NCBI GenBank assembly: GCA_051252515.1
Contig: JBPOFS010000008.1
Span: forward strand, 1-64,000
DNA length: 64,000 bases
Direction: 5' to 3'
Source: UBA5078 sp051252515
GTDB taxonomy: Bacteria > Pseudomonadota > Gammaproteobacteria > Pseudomonadales > Pseudohongiellaceae
The notes below the pieces were generated by a model, which was not told the origin of the DNA, searched no databases, and saw only the letters and a program-made list of their open reading frames with translations. How positions within the stretch are numbered: the first letter of the stretch is position 1; each line of letters opens with the position of its first letter. A program made the translations under genes and the position numbers. Positions 35,119 to 43,907 of the stretch are shown in pieces.

Positions 35119-35288
35119 GGAATCTACTCATTATGACGTTTGCCAAACCCGCAAGCTGCGCGGGTTTCGCTTCAAATTTAATTGCGCGAAATAATATCAC
35201 CATTTGCACAGGGTGAGTGCTCCCAATTACAATCGGGGATAATTATCATTCACTCGTCACCGCCTTCACTATAGGCACAGGATTCTCT

Positions 35289-36395
35289 ATGAAAACTCGC
35301 GCAGCCGTTGCATTTGCCGCCGGAAAGCCACTCGAAATTGTTGAAGTCGATCTTGAAGGCCCACGTGCAGGAGAAGTCCTGATAGAGATGAAAGCGACAG
35401 GTATATGTCACACCGACGCCTTCACTCTTTCTGGCGATGACCCTGAAGGCGCATTTCCGGCAATCTTAGGTCATGAGGGCGCGGGAGTCGTCGTCGAAAT
35501 CGGCCCAGGCGTGAAATCACTCAAAGTCGGCGATACGGTCATCCCTCTCTATACACCCGAGTGCCGCGAATGTAATTTCTGTTTGAACCCTAAGACCAAC
35601 CTCTGCCAAGCGATCCGCAGCACCCAAGGGCAAGGACTGATGCCCGATGGCACTAGTCGCTTCTCTTTCGAGGGCAAACCTATTCTTCATTATATGGGTT
35701 GCTCGACCTTCTCTAATTACACAGTGATGCCCGAGATCGCGGTAGCTAAAGTGCGCAGCGATGCGCCTTTCGACAAGATTTGCTATATCGGCTGTGGTGT
35801 CACCACCGGTATTGGCGCCGTGGTATTCGACGCGAAAGTGGAAGTGGGCAGCACCGTAGCCGTGTTCGGGCTTGGCGGTATTGGCCTAAACGTGATTCAA
35901 GGGGCACGCATGGCAGGCGCAGGCCGCATCATTGGCGTGGATATCAACGAAGACAAAGTAGGTTTGGCCAAGCAGTTTGGGATGACCGATTTTGTGAACC
36001 CTAAGAAAGTCGAGAACGTTACGGACCATATCATTGATATGACCGGCGGCGGAGTGGACTACAGCTTTGAGTGTATTGGCAACGTCAATACGATGCGCCA
36101 AGCCTTGGAATGTACCCATAAAGGCTGGGGCGAGTCCTTCATTATTGGGGTGGCCGGTGCTGGCCAAGAGATCTCCACACGCCCATTCCAGCTAGTGACA
36201 GGCCGTTCATGGAAAGGCAGCGCTTTCGGTGGCGCCCGTGGCCGCACAGATGTGCCTCGTATCGTCGATTGGTATATGGAAAACAAGATCAGTATTGATC
36301 CACTCATCACCCACACTATGCCTTTGGAAGACATCAACAAAGCCTTCGATTTAATGCATGCGGGTAAGAGTATTCGCTCCGTTGTCCTTTTTTAA
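35289..36395 (+). CDS. adhC: S-(hydroxymethyl)glutathione dehydrogenase / class III alcohol dehydrogenase
   Basis: 368 residues from the ATG at 35289. An in-frame upstream start at 35217 adds a non-conserved stretch. Catalytic zinc residues are in GICHTDAFTLSG and GHEGAGVV. The structural zinc cysteines are ECRECNFCLNPKTNLC. The NAD site is VFGLGGIGLNV. It oxidises the glutathione adduct of formaldehyde, and can reduce S-nitrosoglutathione, which is of interest beside an NO sensor. No S-formylglutathione hydrolase gene follows, so that step is encoded elsewhere. Confidence 0.96.
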   Translation: MKTRAAVAFAAGKPLEIVEVDLEGPRAGEVLIEMKATGICHTDAFTLSGDDPEGAFPAILGHEGAGVVVEIGPGVKSLKVGDTVIPLYTPECRECNFCLNPKTNLCQAIRSTQGQGLMPDGTSRFSFEGKPILHYMGCSTFSNYTVMPEIAVAKVRSDAPFDKICYIGCGVTTGIGAVVFDAKVEVGSTVAVFGLGGIGLNVIQGARMAGAGRIIGVDINEDKVGLAKQFGMTDFVNPKKVENVTDHIIDMTGGGVDYSFECIGNVNTMRQALECTHKGWGESFIIGVAGAGQEISTRPFQLVTGRSWKGSAFGGARGRTDVPRIVDWYMENKISIDPLITHTMPLEDINKAFDLMHAGKSIRSVVLF

Positions 36396-36427
36396 TAAGC
36401 GATTGAAATAACTAAACTTTAGCATTC

Positions 36428-36449
36428 AACCCCCTGATCAGGGGGTTTG
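36428..36449 (+). terminator. Terminator after adhC
   Basis: The inverted repeat AACCCCCTGATCAGGGGGTT is followed by a short T-rich stretch. Strong stem, modest U tract. Confidence 0.75.
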
Positions 36450-36549
36450 TCTCTCCCGGCCTCTGAATTATTCTAGTGGGCACGTATTGAACACCCAATC
36501 CGTGCCCACCCTTTATTAATTCAGTCGTACTCGTCCGGAGAGAATTGTA

Positions 36550-37578
36550 ATGAAAACTGCCCTTAATCCTTTAAAAACTGCTATGCGCTCGTGCGCCGCC
36601 CTGCTAACGGCAGGTGTGCTCAGTACCAACGTTTTCGCTCAAGAAGCTCCGGCAACAGTGCCGACATCTTTCACTGGCACCTATGATCTTAGCTATGCGA
36701 ATGCACAAACTGGTTCGCCTCTCACCAATGGCACTGCCGTCAGTGTTGTCATTGCACCAGGTGGCTTAATTTGTCTTGGAGGCTACACATTAACCGACCC
36801 TGTCACTCGTAACGGCAACGCCCATGAAGCAATTTGGGTCGAGAGTACAGGCGGAATCGAGATCGCCCTTTCAAGCTTGGTTAACGGTTTCAATGAAATC
36901 AATGTGGGCTCAACGAGCGGCACTTGGTACGGACAATTGAAAGGCAGTAAAACTAGCACGGCCACTACCGGCTGCGGCGCTAATAGCACGCCAGCTCCTG
37001 ACATGACGAAGATCAATGAGCTGTTTGCACTGGCACAAACACAGTATGCCCAGTTCTTTCCCGCCAGTGCCAATGCCACAAACCAAACGTTAGATGACTA
37101 CATCTACCGCGCTTACCCGAACGGCATTTACCTCGCTATCAATAATGGTGATGTCTATGTCATGGGCGGCACATTCGGCAATGAGCCAAACAAACAAGGG
37201 TCACTTGAAGCGATTTTGTCGCAATTGTCAGGCACCGACGTTGATATTGATGTTCCGGTTGCAGCAGAGGGTGATTACAAGTTAGTTGTCACTGGTAATA
37301 TCGCGACGTCTGTCTCTGGTATCTCCATTAACACGGGCTTCCCAGCCGTAACTATCGACAAAATCGCCGCGCCAGATGCAAATGACATCGACGGAATACG
37401 CGATGCGGTGAAGGCCTCACTGAAAGACATCAACTTTGTCGGCACCATTGATGTTTCAGAAGTCACATCCACTAGCAGCGCCTTTAGTTTCAAAATTGCG
37501 TTCCAAGGCTCTATCACCACCAATGGCGTCACTAGCACTAGCGACTACCTATTGATCTACAACTACACGAAACTATAA
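36550..37578 (+). CDS. Secreted protein of unknown function
   Basis: 342 residues. The signal peptide ends near NVFA/QEAP. Not assigned to a family. Two apparent parts: residues 40-145 (beta-rich, FTGTYDLSY, two Cys) and 155-230 with IYRAYPNGIYLAINNGDVYVMGG, a short motif I associate with other secreted hypothetical proteins of marine gammaproteobacteria. A C-terminal domain (about 235-342) reads like a small beta-sandwich (KLVVTGNIATSVSGISIN). It is monocistronic between two terminators. Confidence 0.7.
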   Translation: MKTALNPLKTAMRSCAALLTAGVLSTNVFAQEAPATVPTSFTGTYDLSYANAQTGSPLTNGTAVSVVIAPGGLICLGGYTLTDPVTRNGNAHEAIWVESTGGIEIALSSLVNGFNEINVGSTSGTWYGQLKGSKTSTATTGCGANSTPAPDMTKINELFALAQTQYAQFFPASANATNQTLDDYIYRAYPNGIYLAINNGDVYVMGGTFGNEPNKQGSLEAILSQLSGTDVDIDVPVAAEGDYKLVVTGNIATSVSGISINTGFPAVTIDKIAAPDANDIDGIRDAVKASLKDINFVGTIDVSEVTSTSSAFSFKIAFQGSITTNGVTSTSDYLLIYNYTKL

Positions 37579-37600
37579 CAAAGTAGTTGAATCACCCTAT

Positions 37601-37639
37601 AGCACGACTCTTGCCTTCGCTTGAGTCGTGCTTTTTTTT
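37601..37639 (+). terminator. Rho-independent terminator
   Basis: 10-bp stem AGCACGACTC/GAGTCGTGCT (37601-37610 with 37623-37632) followed by a run of T. It ends the unknown secreted-protein transcript. Confidence 0.93.
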
Positions 37640-37647
37640 GCCTATAT

Positions 37648-37974
37648 TTAAGAGGCGAAATGCACCGCCAGCCAAACAGTATCCTCGTGCGGGTTCGTCC
37701 ATTCAACGCGATGCTTCTTTAACGCCGGAATCAACACGTAGTCCCCTTCGGTCAATGCCGACTCTGTACCGTCATCCCAACGGATACAAGCGCCTCCGCG
37801 CAGCAAGATGACCCATTCGCTTTGGGATTGTTCGTACCATTGCCCCGGCGCGCTGCGTTGCCCGTGGGACACAATGCGCTCAATCACCACCGAATCAGTC
37901 TTAACCAACGCCTCGAATACTTCCCCCTCTTGAGCATTGGGGAGTGTGTCTAGAAAATTGCCTTGTTCCTGCAT
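37648..37974 (-). CDS. Small single-domain cupin protein
   Basis: 108 residues. Cupin barrel motifs: GQWYEQSQSEWVILLRGGACI and LTEGDYVLIPALKKHRVEW, with His in the second motif as possible metal ligand. The first motif lacks the usual HxH (it has YEQSQSE, Glu/Gln-rich), so metal binding is uncertain. Substrate and role unknown. Transcribed against the preceding gene, with its own start at 37974. Confidence 0.8.
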   Translation of the reverse strand: MQEQGNFLDTLPNAQEGEVFEALVKTDSVVIERIVSHGQRSAPGQWYEQSQSEWVILLRGGACIRWDDGTESALTEGDYVLIPALKKHRVEWTNPHEDTVWLAVHFAS

Positions 37975-38068
37975 TGCTTACCTCTGTATTTTTTCCGTGC
38001 CCCGGTAGTGCCTAGACCGTATAATACCCAACATAAGTTTTTGCTAAACCCCCACATAGAGAGAGCCC

Positions 38069-38479
38069 ATGCAGCGACTATCAAAAAACATCATACACGT
38101 TCTTAAAATCAGCGCTTCACTCCTATTACTCGCCTTTTCCGCCTCTAGCTTTGCACAATTGGAGACATTAGAAGGGGAATGGAGAGGGACTTACAACATC
38201 AATATCGGCGGAGATCACGACATCGTCTTCACGATTGAGGTCGCTGATGGCGTTGTCACTGGAACGTTTGACGACGAAGCTGGCGGTGCTCTAGGCATCA
38301 CGATCGAAACAATCACCCTGGAAGGGCGTGAAGTGCATTTCGCCATACCCCGCGTTCAAGGCGAGTATTACGGCACGGTTCATGCTGATCTAGGCGTCGA
38401 TGGTAAACCGATTCGTATAGATGGTGATTGGAGCCAAGCGGGCGAGTTCATCCCCATCACAGTATTCCGTAAGCAATAA
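38069..38479 (+). CDS. Small secreted beta-rich protein, unknown function
   Basis: 136 residues with a signal peptide ending near SSFA/QLETLEG. The mature part (about 105 residues) reads as an 8-strand barrel-like domain (GEWRGTYNINIGG, ITLEGREVHFAIPRVQGEYYG), the style of lipocalin/DUF-type stress proteins, but I cannot name a family. It ends 16 bp before gloA, so the two may be co-transcribed. Confidence 0.72.
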   Translation: MQRLSKNIIHVLKISASLLLLAFSASSFAQLETLEGEWRGTYNINIGGDHDIVFTIEVADGVVTGTFDDEAGGALGITIETITLEGREVHFAIPRVQGEYYGTVHADLGVDGKPIRIDGDWSQAGEFIPITVFRKQ

Positions 38480-38495
38480 TTAGGAGCACATGATC

Positions 38496-38915
38496 ATGAA
38501 ATATCTCCATACGATGGTTCGCGTAGCCGATCTCGATGCCTCACTCGACTTTTATTGCAAGAAACTGGGCCTCATCGAACTTGAGCGCCGTGAGATTGAA
38601 CAAGGGCGTTTCACTTTAGTATTTCTTGCCGCCCCAGGCGATGAAGAAGCACAAGTTGAACTGACCTATAACTGGGACCCAGAGACCTATGACGAAGGAC
38701 GTAACTTCGGACATTTGGCCTATTGTGTTAAAGACATCTATGCCACCTGTGCTCACTTGCTCAAAGAAGGCGTGACCATTAACCGTCCTCCACGAGATGG
38801 GCGTATGGCGTTTATCCGCTCTCCCGACAATATTTCCATAGAGCTGTTGCAAGAAGGCAACCCTCTTGCGCCCCAAGAGCCATGGCAGAGTATGCCCAAT
38901 ACTGGCAAATGGTAA
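38496..38915 (+). CDS. gloA: Lactoylglutathione lyase (glyoxalase I), VOC family
   Basis: 139 residues from the ATG at 38496 (GGAG 9 bp upstream). The VOC fold has metal-ligand candidates in YLHTMVRVADLD (His), VELTYNWDPETYDEG (Glu), GHLAYCVKDIY (His) and ISIELLQ (Glu), matching bacterial glyoxalase I. It converts the methylglyoxal-glutathione adduct to lactoylglutathione. With adhC nearby this makes a glutathione-dependent aldehyde-detoxification neighbourhood. Confidence 0.9.
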   Translation: MKYLHTMVRVADLDASLDFYCKKLGLIELERREIEQGRFTLVFLAAPGDEEAQVELTYNWDPETYDEGRNFGHLAYCVKDIYATCAHLLKEGVTINRPPRDGRMAFIRSPDNISIELLQEGNPLAPQEPWQSMPNTGKW

Positions 38916-38956
38916 GCGCGGTCCCTTTTTTAAATTAGCCAAAGGCAGGTAATACA

Positions 38957-39841
38957 ATGCAACTACTCGACGGTAAAGCCACGTCAGAACAGATAAAAAA
39001 TGAGATTAAGGAAAAGGTCGACGCTATCAAAGCCAGTGGTGGCAGAGTGCCTCACCTCGCAGCGGTATTAGTAGGCAATGACGGTGCTAGCGAAACCTAT
39101 GTGAACAATAAAGTCCTCGATTGTCGCCAAGTCGGTTTCGAATCAAGCCTCATTCGCTTGCCAGCAGATGTCACTGAAGAGCAGTTACTGCATCGCATTG
39201 ACGAGCTCAATCGCGATAAAAAAATCGACGGTTTCATCGTGCAAGTACCGCTTCCAAAGCACATCGATGAGGGCAAAATCATTCTCGCCATTGATCCTTT
39301 GAAAGACGTTGATGGTTTCTCCCCTGCTAGCGTTGGGCGCATGTGTTTAGGCTTGCCTACCTTTGTCTCCGCTACGCCGAATGGCATTATGGAATTGCTA
39401 GCCCGCTACAAAGTGGAAACACAAGGCAAGCATTGTGTCGTAGTAGGACGCAGCAATATTGTCGGCACGCCAATGTCTATATTGATGTCTCGCAACAGCA
39501 ATCCAGGCAACTCCACTGTGACTGTCGTGCATAGTCGCACACCAAATATGGCAGAGATCTGCCGTACGGCTGACATTCTTATTGTCGCCATTGGCAAACC
39601 CAATTTCGTCAACGATGCGATGGTTAAAGAAGGCGCCGTTGTCATCGACGTCGGGATCACTCGTGTTGAGGATAGCAGCCGCCCTTCTGGTTTCCGTCTA
39701 GTGGGCGATGTAGAGTTCGAAGCCGTGAAAGACAAGTGTTCGTTCATTACTCCTGTGCCTGGCGGTGTTGGACCAATGACTCGTGCCGCGCTGCTATTGA
39801 ACACATTAAAAGCACAAGCCATGCACAACGAAAGTCTATAA
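38957..39841 (+). CDS. folD: Methylenetetrahydrofolate dehydrogenase/cyclohydrolase FolD
   Basis: 294 residues. Catalytic Lys in ETYVNNKVLDC, KDVDGFSP, the nucleotide-binding GRSNIVGTPMSILM and the C-terminal PVPGGVGPMTRAALL. It interconverts methylene-, methenyl- and 10-formyl-THF. Several segments (LPTFVSATPNGIMELL, SILMSRNSNPGNSTVTVVHSR) resemble the Bacteroidetes-type enzyme more than the usual gammaproteobacterial one, which has PCTPRGI-type wording. Transfer is possible. It follows gloA by 41 bp. Confidence 0.95.
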   Translation: MQLLDGKATSEQIKNEIKEKVDAIKASGGRVPHLAAVLVGNDGASETYVNNKVLDCRQVGFESSLIRLPADVTEEQLLHRIDELNRDKKIDGFIVQVPLPKHIDEGKIILAIDPLKDVDGFSPASVGRMCLGLPTFVSATPNGIMELLARYKVETQGKHCVVVGRSNIVGTPMSILMSRNSNPGNSTVTVVHSRTPNMAEICRTADILIVAIGKPNFVNDAMVKEGAVVIDVGITRVEDSSRPSGFRLVGDVEFEAVKDKCSFITPVPGGVGPMTRAALLLNTLKAQAMHNESL

Positions 39842-39859
39842 CTCATTTGGAGTCGTGAT

Positions 39860-41053
39860 ATGTTTCAGAAACTAAGCCCGTTGGCTGCCGATCCTATTCT
39901 TGGACTCATGGCGGCTTACCGCCTTGATAATAACGCCCATAAAATCGATTTAGGGGTGGGGGTTTATAAGGACGAAACAGGAGCGACTCCTGTTATGCGT
40001 GCCGTCAAAGAGGCAGAGACACGACTCCTCGCGACACAGCAAACCAAAACCTATGTGGGGCCAGCTGGCGCCGCTGTGTACAACGAAGAGATTGCTCACC
40101 TTTTGCTTGGCAAAGACTTGGCCGATAAAACCAAAGCCTTGCGCTGCACGTTTCAAACGCCAGGGGGCTGTGGTGGCTTACGCTTAGCCGCTGAGCTCAT
40201 TAACTCCACCAAGCCAGGTGCACGCATTTTTGTCAGCGACCCTACTTGGGCCAATCATTTACCCTTACTAGGCGATGCAGGGTTGCAGATCGAGACCTAC
40301 CCCTACTACGATCACGATACCCACAGCATTCGTTTCGATGAAATGATGAGCACGCTGCATCAAGCCAAACAAGACGATTTGGTACTACTGCATGGCTGCT
40401 GTCACAACCCTTGCGGTGCAGACCTTAGCCAAGAGCAATGGCGACAAGTGCGAGACCTTGCGCTTAAGAATGGCTTCACGCCTTTTATTGATATTGCTTA
40501 CCAAGGCCTTGGTGACGGAGTAGAAGAGGATTCCTATGGCGTTCGCTTAATGGCCGAATCTGTGCCCGAGCTCATCATCGTAAGTTCTTGCTCTAAGAAC
40601 TTCGGCATCTACCGTGAACGCGTGGGCGCCTTAACAGTGATCTGTGAGTCCCCTGCTTCTTTGAAAGGCACGGCTAGTCTTATTGCTTACACAGCGCGTG
40701 GCATTTACTCGATGCCACCTGATCACGGTGGTACTGTGGTTGAGATGATTCTTACCGATGCCACGTTGCGTGCGGACTGGGAGTCAGAACTCACACAAAT
40801 GCGTGAACGCATTAATGGGCTGCGTACGCAGTTCGTTGATCGCCTTGTAAGCTCTGGGGTTAATCGTGACTTTAGCTTCATTCAGAACGAGAAAGGCATG
40901 TTCTCCTTCCTAGGGGTAGACGTGGCGCAGGTGCAAACTTTGGTGAATGATTACAGCATTTACCTAGTGGACTCGAGCCGGATCAACATCGCGGGTATCA
41001 ATGATTCAAACATCGATTACCTAGTAGACAGCATTAAAAAGGTTGTCGGCTAA
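39860..41053 (+). CDS. Aromatic/aspartate aminotransferase (class I, PLP)
   Basis: 397 residues, full length for the AspC/TyrB family. PLP lysine is in SSCSKNFGIYRERVGAL; other family signatures are LLHGCCHNPCGAD (Asn), PFIDIAYQGLGDG (Asp, Tyr) and the C-terminal SRINIAGI (Arg). It transfers amino groups between aspartate or aromatic amino acids and 2-oxoglutarate. The DAHP synthase next door on the other strand points to aromatic amino-acid metabolism, but aspartate specificity cannot be excluded. Confidence 0.93.
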   Translation: MFQKLSPLAADPILGLMAAYRLDNNAHKIDLGVGVYKDETGATPVMRAVKEAETRLLATQQTKTYVGPAGAAVYNEEIAHLLLGKDLADKTKALRCTFQTPGGCGGLRLAAELINSTKPGARIFVSDPTWANHLPLLGDAGLQIETYPYYDHDTHSIRFDEMMSTLHQAKQDDLVLLHGCCHNPCGADLSQEQWRQVRDLALKNGFTPFIDIAYQGLGDGVEEDSYGVRLMAESVPELIIVSSCSKNFGIYRERVGALTVICESPASLKGTASLIAYTARGIYSMPPDHGGTVVEMILTDATLRADWESELTQMRERINGLRTQFVDRLVSSGVNRDFSFIQNEKGMFSFLGVDVAQVQTLVNDYSIYLVDSSRINIAGINDSNIDYLVDSIKKVVG

Positions 41054-41064
41054 AAAGCGAATGT

Positions 41065-41095
41065 GGCGCTGAGCTTTTAGACCAAGCTCAGCGCC
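41065..41095. terminator. Bidirectional hairpin between convergent genes
   Basis: A perfect 12-bp stem GGCGCTGAGCTT/AAGCTCAGCGCC with a 7-base loop lies between the aminotransferase and DAHP synthase ends. On the minus strand a T-rich stretch follows a few bases later. Confidence 0.8.
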
Positions 41096-41102
41096 TACTA
41101 CT

Positions 41103-42167
41103 TTAGCGTTTCGCTAACATCGGTTTTACCTTCGCCGCCAGCTCACGCAAGGCTGTCGCAGTAGTATCCCAATCAATACAAGCATCGGTAATCGACACGC
41201 CGTACTTAATTTCTTCAAGATCATCCGGTATCGGTTGATTACCCTCACACAGATTACTTTCTATCATCACGCCGATGATCGACTGATTGCCCTGCTCAAT
41301 CTGCTCACTCACACTCGATAACACTTCTAATTGTCGTGTATGGTTTTTACGCGAATTACCGTGACTACAATCGATCATGATATTCACAGGAAGATTCGCC
41401 TTACGTAAATCGCCTTCGCAACTAGCAACGCTCGCGGCATCATAGTTTGGCTCTTTGCCGCCGCGCAGGATAACGTGGCAATGAGGATTTCCAGACGTGC
41501 GGAACGCGGCCACTTTGCCTTCATCAGTCACACTGATGAAGGAGTTGGCAGCAGAGGCCGAACGGATACCATTCACGGCGACTGTCAGGCTGCCATCGAC
41601 ACTGTTCTTAAAACCTACCGCCGAAGATATGCCACTGGACAATTTGCGATGTGTAGGCGACTCCGTAGTACGTGCGCCAATGGCCGTCCAAGACACGAGG
41701 TCTTGTAAGTACTGAGGTGATATCAAATCCAATGCTTCCACCGCAATGGGCAAACCAATAGCATTGATGTCTAACATGAGCTGACGCCCAATACGCAGGC
41801 CATGCTCGATCCGGTGGCTACCATCTAGATTAGGGTCATAGATAAGCCCTTCCCAACCCACTGTCGTGCGCGGCTTTTCAAAATACATCCGCATGACGCA
41901 CATCAGTGTATCGCTCAATTCATCGGCAAGTGGCTTCAGTAATTTCGCGTATTCAATCGCTTCGTCGACATTGTGAATAGAGCATGGCCCCACCACAACG
42001 ATCAGTCGCTTGTCTTTACGATCGAGAATATTCTTTACGCTCTTGTGACCCGCCAACACTGTCTCTAGTGCTGCGCCTGTCACAGGCATTGCCTCTTTCA
42101 ATTCTTTAGGTGATGGCAGTTCTTCCTGCATCACGATGTGTAAATTGTCGTTCTCTTTCTGGTTCAT
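41103..42167 (-). CDS. 3-deoxy-7-phosphoheptulonate (DAHP) synthase, type I
   Basis: 354 residues from the ATG at 42167 (GAGAAAG upstream). Family motifs: VVGPCSIHNVDEAIEYA, MRMYFEKPRTTVGWEGL, DPNLDGSHRIEHGL, GARTTESPTHRKLSSGIS and NIMIDCSHGNSRKNH. It makes the first shikimate-pathway intermediate from PEP and erythrose 4-phosphate. The isozyme type (F, G or H feedback class) cannot be set by eye. It starts 46 bp after murJ ends. Confidence 0.95.
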   Translation of the reverse strand: MNQKENDNLHIVMQEELPSPKELKEAMPVTGAALETVLAGHKSVKNILDRKDKRLIVVVGPCSIHNVDEAIEYAKLLKPLADELSDTLMCVMRMYFEKPRTTVGWEGLIYDPNLDGSHRIEHGLRIGRQLMLDINAIGLPIAVEALDLISPQYLQDLVSWTAIGARTTESPTHRKLSSGISSAVGFKNSVDGSLTVAVNGIRSASAANSFISVTDEGKVAAFRTSGNPHCHVILRGGKEPNYDAASVASCEGDLRKANLPVNIMIDCSHGNSRKNHTRQLEVLSSVSEQIEQGNQSIIGVMIESNLCEGNQPIPDDLEEIKYGVSITDACIDWDTTATALRELAAKVKPMLAKR

Positions 42168-42212
42168 AAGCTTTCTCTTTCTATACCTAAAGTTCACTAG
42201 TGTGAGACGTTT

Positions 42213-43808
42213 TTATTCCTGTCCGCGAAAATGCTGTAAGCGCATCCCCGCTACAAAAAGACTCCCTGCGTAAAGCAAGAATCCGCCTATTGTTAGAATA
42301 CTCATCTCTAAAATGCGCTGCCAAATACTCCAGTCCAACCACAGCTGCCAGTCCCCTGCTACAAACCAAAGGAACGCACACATCACGATATTGGCAAACA
42401 TTACTCTCGCTAAAAAGAGTATCCACCCCGACTGGAACTGAAACACGCCCTGCTTTATCAATCCACGCATTAACAAACCGGCATTGAGCATTGCCGCCAA
42501 GGAAGTGGCCAGCGCCAAGCCTGTGTGCGCAAAATCAAACACAAAGACAAGCACGATGTTCATCACCATATTGGCCACCATCGCGATGATGCCGATGCGC
42601 ACGGGAGTCTTTGTATCTTGTCGTGAATAGTATCCGGGCGCGAAAATCTTAATCGCCATAAAGGCGACTAAACCCAAGGTATAAGCCTGCAAACTACTGG
42701 TCACCTTAGTCACGTCGTCGACACTAAAGTTTTGCCCTTGAAACAAAGTGATGATCAAAGGTTGTGATAGCAACACTAGGGCTAGGCTGGCAGGGATCGC
42801 GATCAACAAGACCATTCGCAACGCCCAATCGAGCATGGCAGCAAACTCTTTTGTCGACTTATCGGCATGTTTACGCGACAAGCTCGGCAGCACCACCGTC
42901 GCAATCGCGATACCGAATATGCCTAAGGGTAACTCCACTAAACGATCTGAGAAATACAACCAAGAGACACTGCCGGACACTAACAAAGAGGCAATAAAAG
43001 TATCGAGCAATAAATTGATTTGGCTTACTGATACCCCGAACAATGCCGGCACCATTAGGCGCATCACTCTTTGCACCCCTTCGTGCTTAGGGTTTAATTT
43101 GGGAGTCGGCAGCAGGCGTAATCTTGCCAAAAACGGCAGCTGGAAAAACAACTGGCAAACGCCCGCCAGCAATACACCCCATGCCAACGCGACTTCCGGT
43201 TGCGCCATATAAGGGCTAAGGAATACGGCAGAGGCAATCATGACGATATTCAATAACGCAGGCGTGAGTGCCGGGATCGCAAACTTGTCGTAGCTATTCA
43301 ATATGGAGGCGGCAAAGGCGCTAAGCGAGATTAAAAATAAATAGGGAAACGTGATACGCAGCATATCGACGAACAGCGCAAACTTTGTGGGATCTTCGCG
43401 AAACCCGTAAGCCACCGGAATAGAAATGAGCGGGGCTGCGATCACCACAACGACCGTCAACACTAATAATACTGAACTCAAACTCCCCGCGACGCTGTCG
43501 ACCAGCAATTTAACTTGCTCGTGAGGTTTCTTGCTACGGTATTCGGATAAGACAGGAACAAAGGCTTGGTTGAAAGCCCCTTCTGCAAATAAACGACGGA
43601 GAAAATTAGGAATTTTAAACGCGAGGAAGAACGCATCAGTGCCATCGCCTGGCCCAAACATTCTTGCTAATACGATGTCTCGGACTAAACCCAAGACTCG
43701 CGAGACCATCGTCATGCTGCCAGTAATGGCGCTAGAACGAAGCAGGCCGCCCCGAGCTCGGGGCGGCCTGCTATTCGTGCTAGGACTATCTTGTGATTGA
43801 TCATCCAT
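42213..43808 (-). CDS. murJ: Lipid II flippase MurJ
   Basis: 531 residues, about 14 membrane helices, MATE-like MviN fold. Typical opening SSAITGSMTMVSRVLGLVRD, then FGPGDGTDAFFLAFKIPNFLRRLFAEGAF in part. It flips lipid II across the inner membrane for cell-wall synthesis. A ~20-residue hydrophilic N-terminal extension (MDDQSQDSPSTNSRPPRARG) precedes the conserved start, and a perfect 32-bp palindrome lies within it. Confidence 0.96.
   Translation of the reverse strand: MDDQSQDSPSTNSRPPRARGGLLRSSAITGSMTMVSRVLGLVRDIVLARMFGPGDGTDAFFLAFKIPNFLRRLFAEGAFNQAFVPVLSEYRSKKPHEQVKLLVDSVAGSLSSVLLVLTVVVVIAAPLISIPVAYGFREDPTKFALFVDMLRITFPYLFLISLSAFAASILNSYDKFAIPALTPALLNIVMIASAVFLSPYMAQPEVALAWGVLLAGVCQLFFQLPFLARLRLLPTPKLNPKHEGVQRVMRLMVPALFGVSVSQINLLLDTFIASLLVSGSVSWLYFSDRLVELPLGIFGIAIATVVLPSLSRKHADKSTKEFAAMLDWALRMVLLIAIPASLALVLLSQPLIITLFQGQNFSVDDVTKVTSSLQAYTLGLVAFMAIKIFAPGYYSRQDTKTPVRIGIIAMVANMVMNIVLVFVFDFAHTGLALATSLAAMLNAGLLMRGLIKQGVFQFQSGWILFLARVMFANIVMCAFLWFVAGDWQLWLDWSIWQRILEMSILTIGGFLLYAGSLFVAGMRLQHFRGQE
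43741..43772. repeat. Perfect 32-bp GC-rich palindrome in murJ
   Basis: 16-base arms (AGCAGGCCGCCCCGAG and its exact complement) with no spacer. On the minus strand it encodes part of SRPPRARGGLLR in the MurJ N-terminal extension. The GC content is far above the surroundings. It can form a very stable hairpin near the 5' end of the mRNA. Confidence 0.97.
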
Positions 43809-43907
43809 CTTGATGAGGCTCTTGATTGACGGAAACTACTCCGTTCAAACTTTTTAAAAGTCGCTATCCTTTAGCGCAAAAGACTCGCCGAATTCGATGC
43901 AAACAAA

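Noticed and set aside
35238..35247. GATAATTATC palindrome before adhC, Fur-box-like
   Set aside because: Only ten bases match and adhC is not an expected iron-regulated gene; chance is a good explanation.
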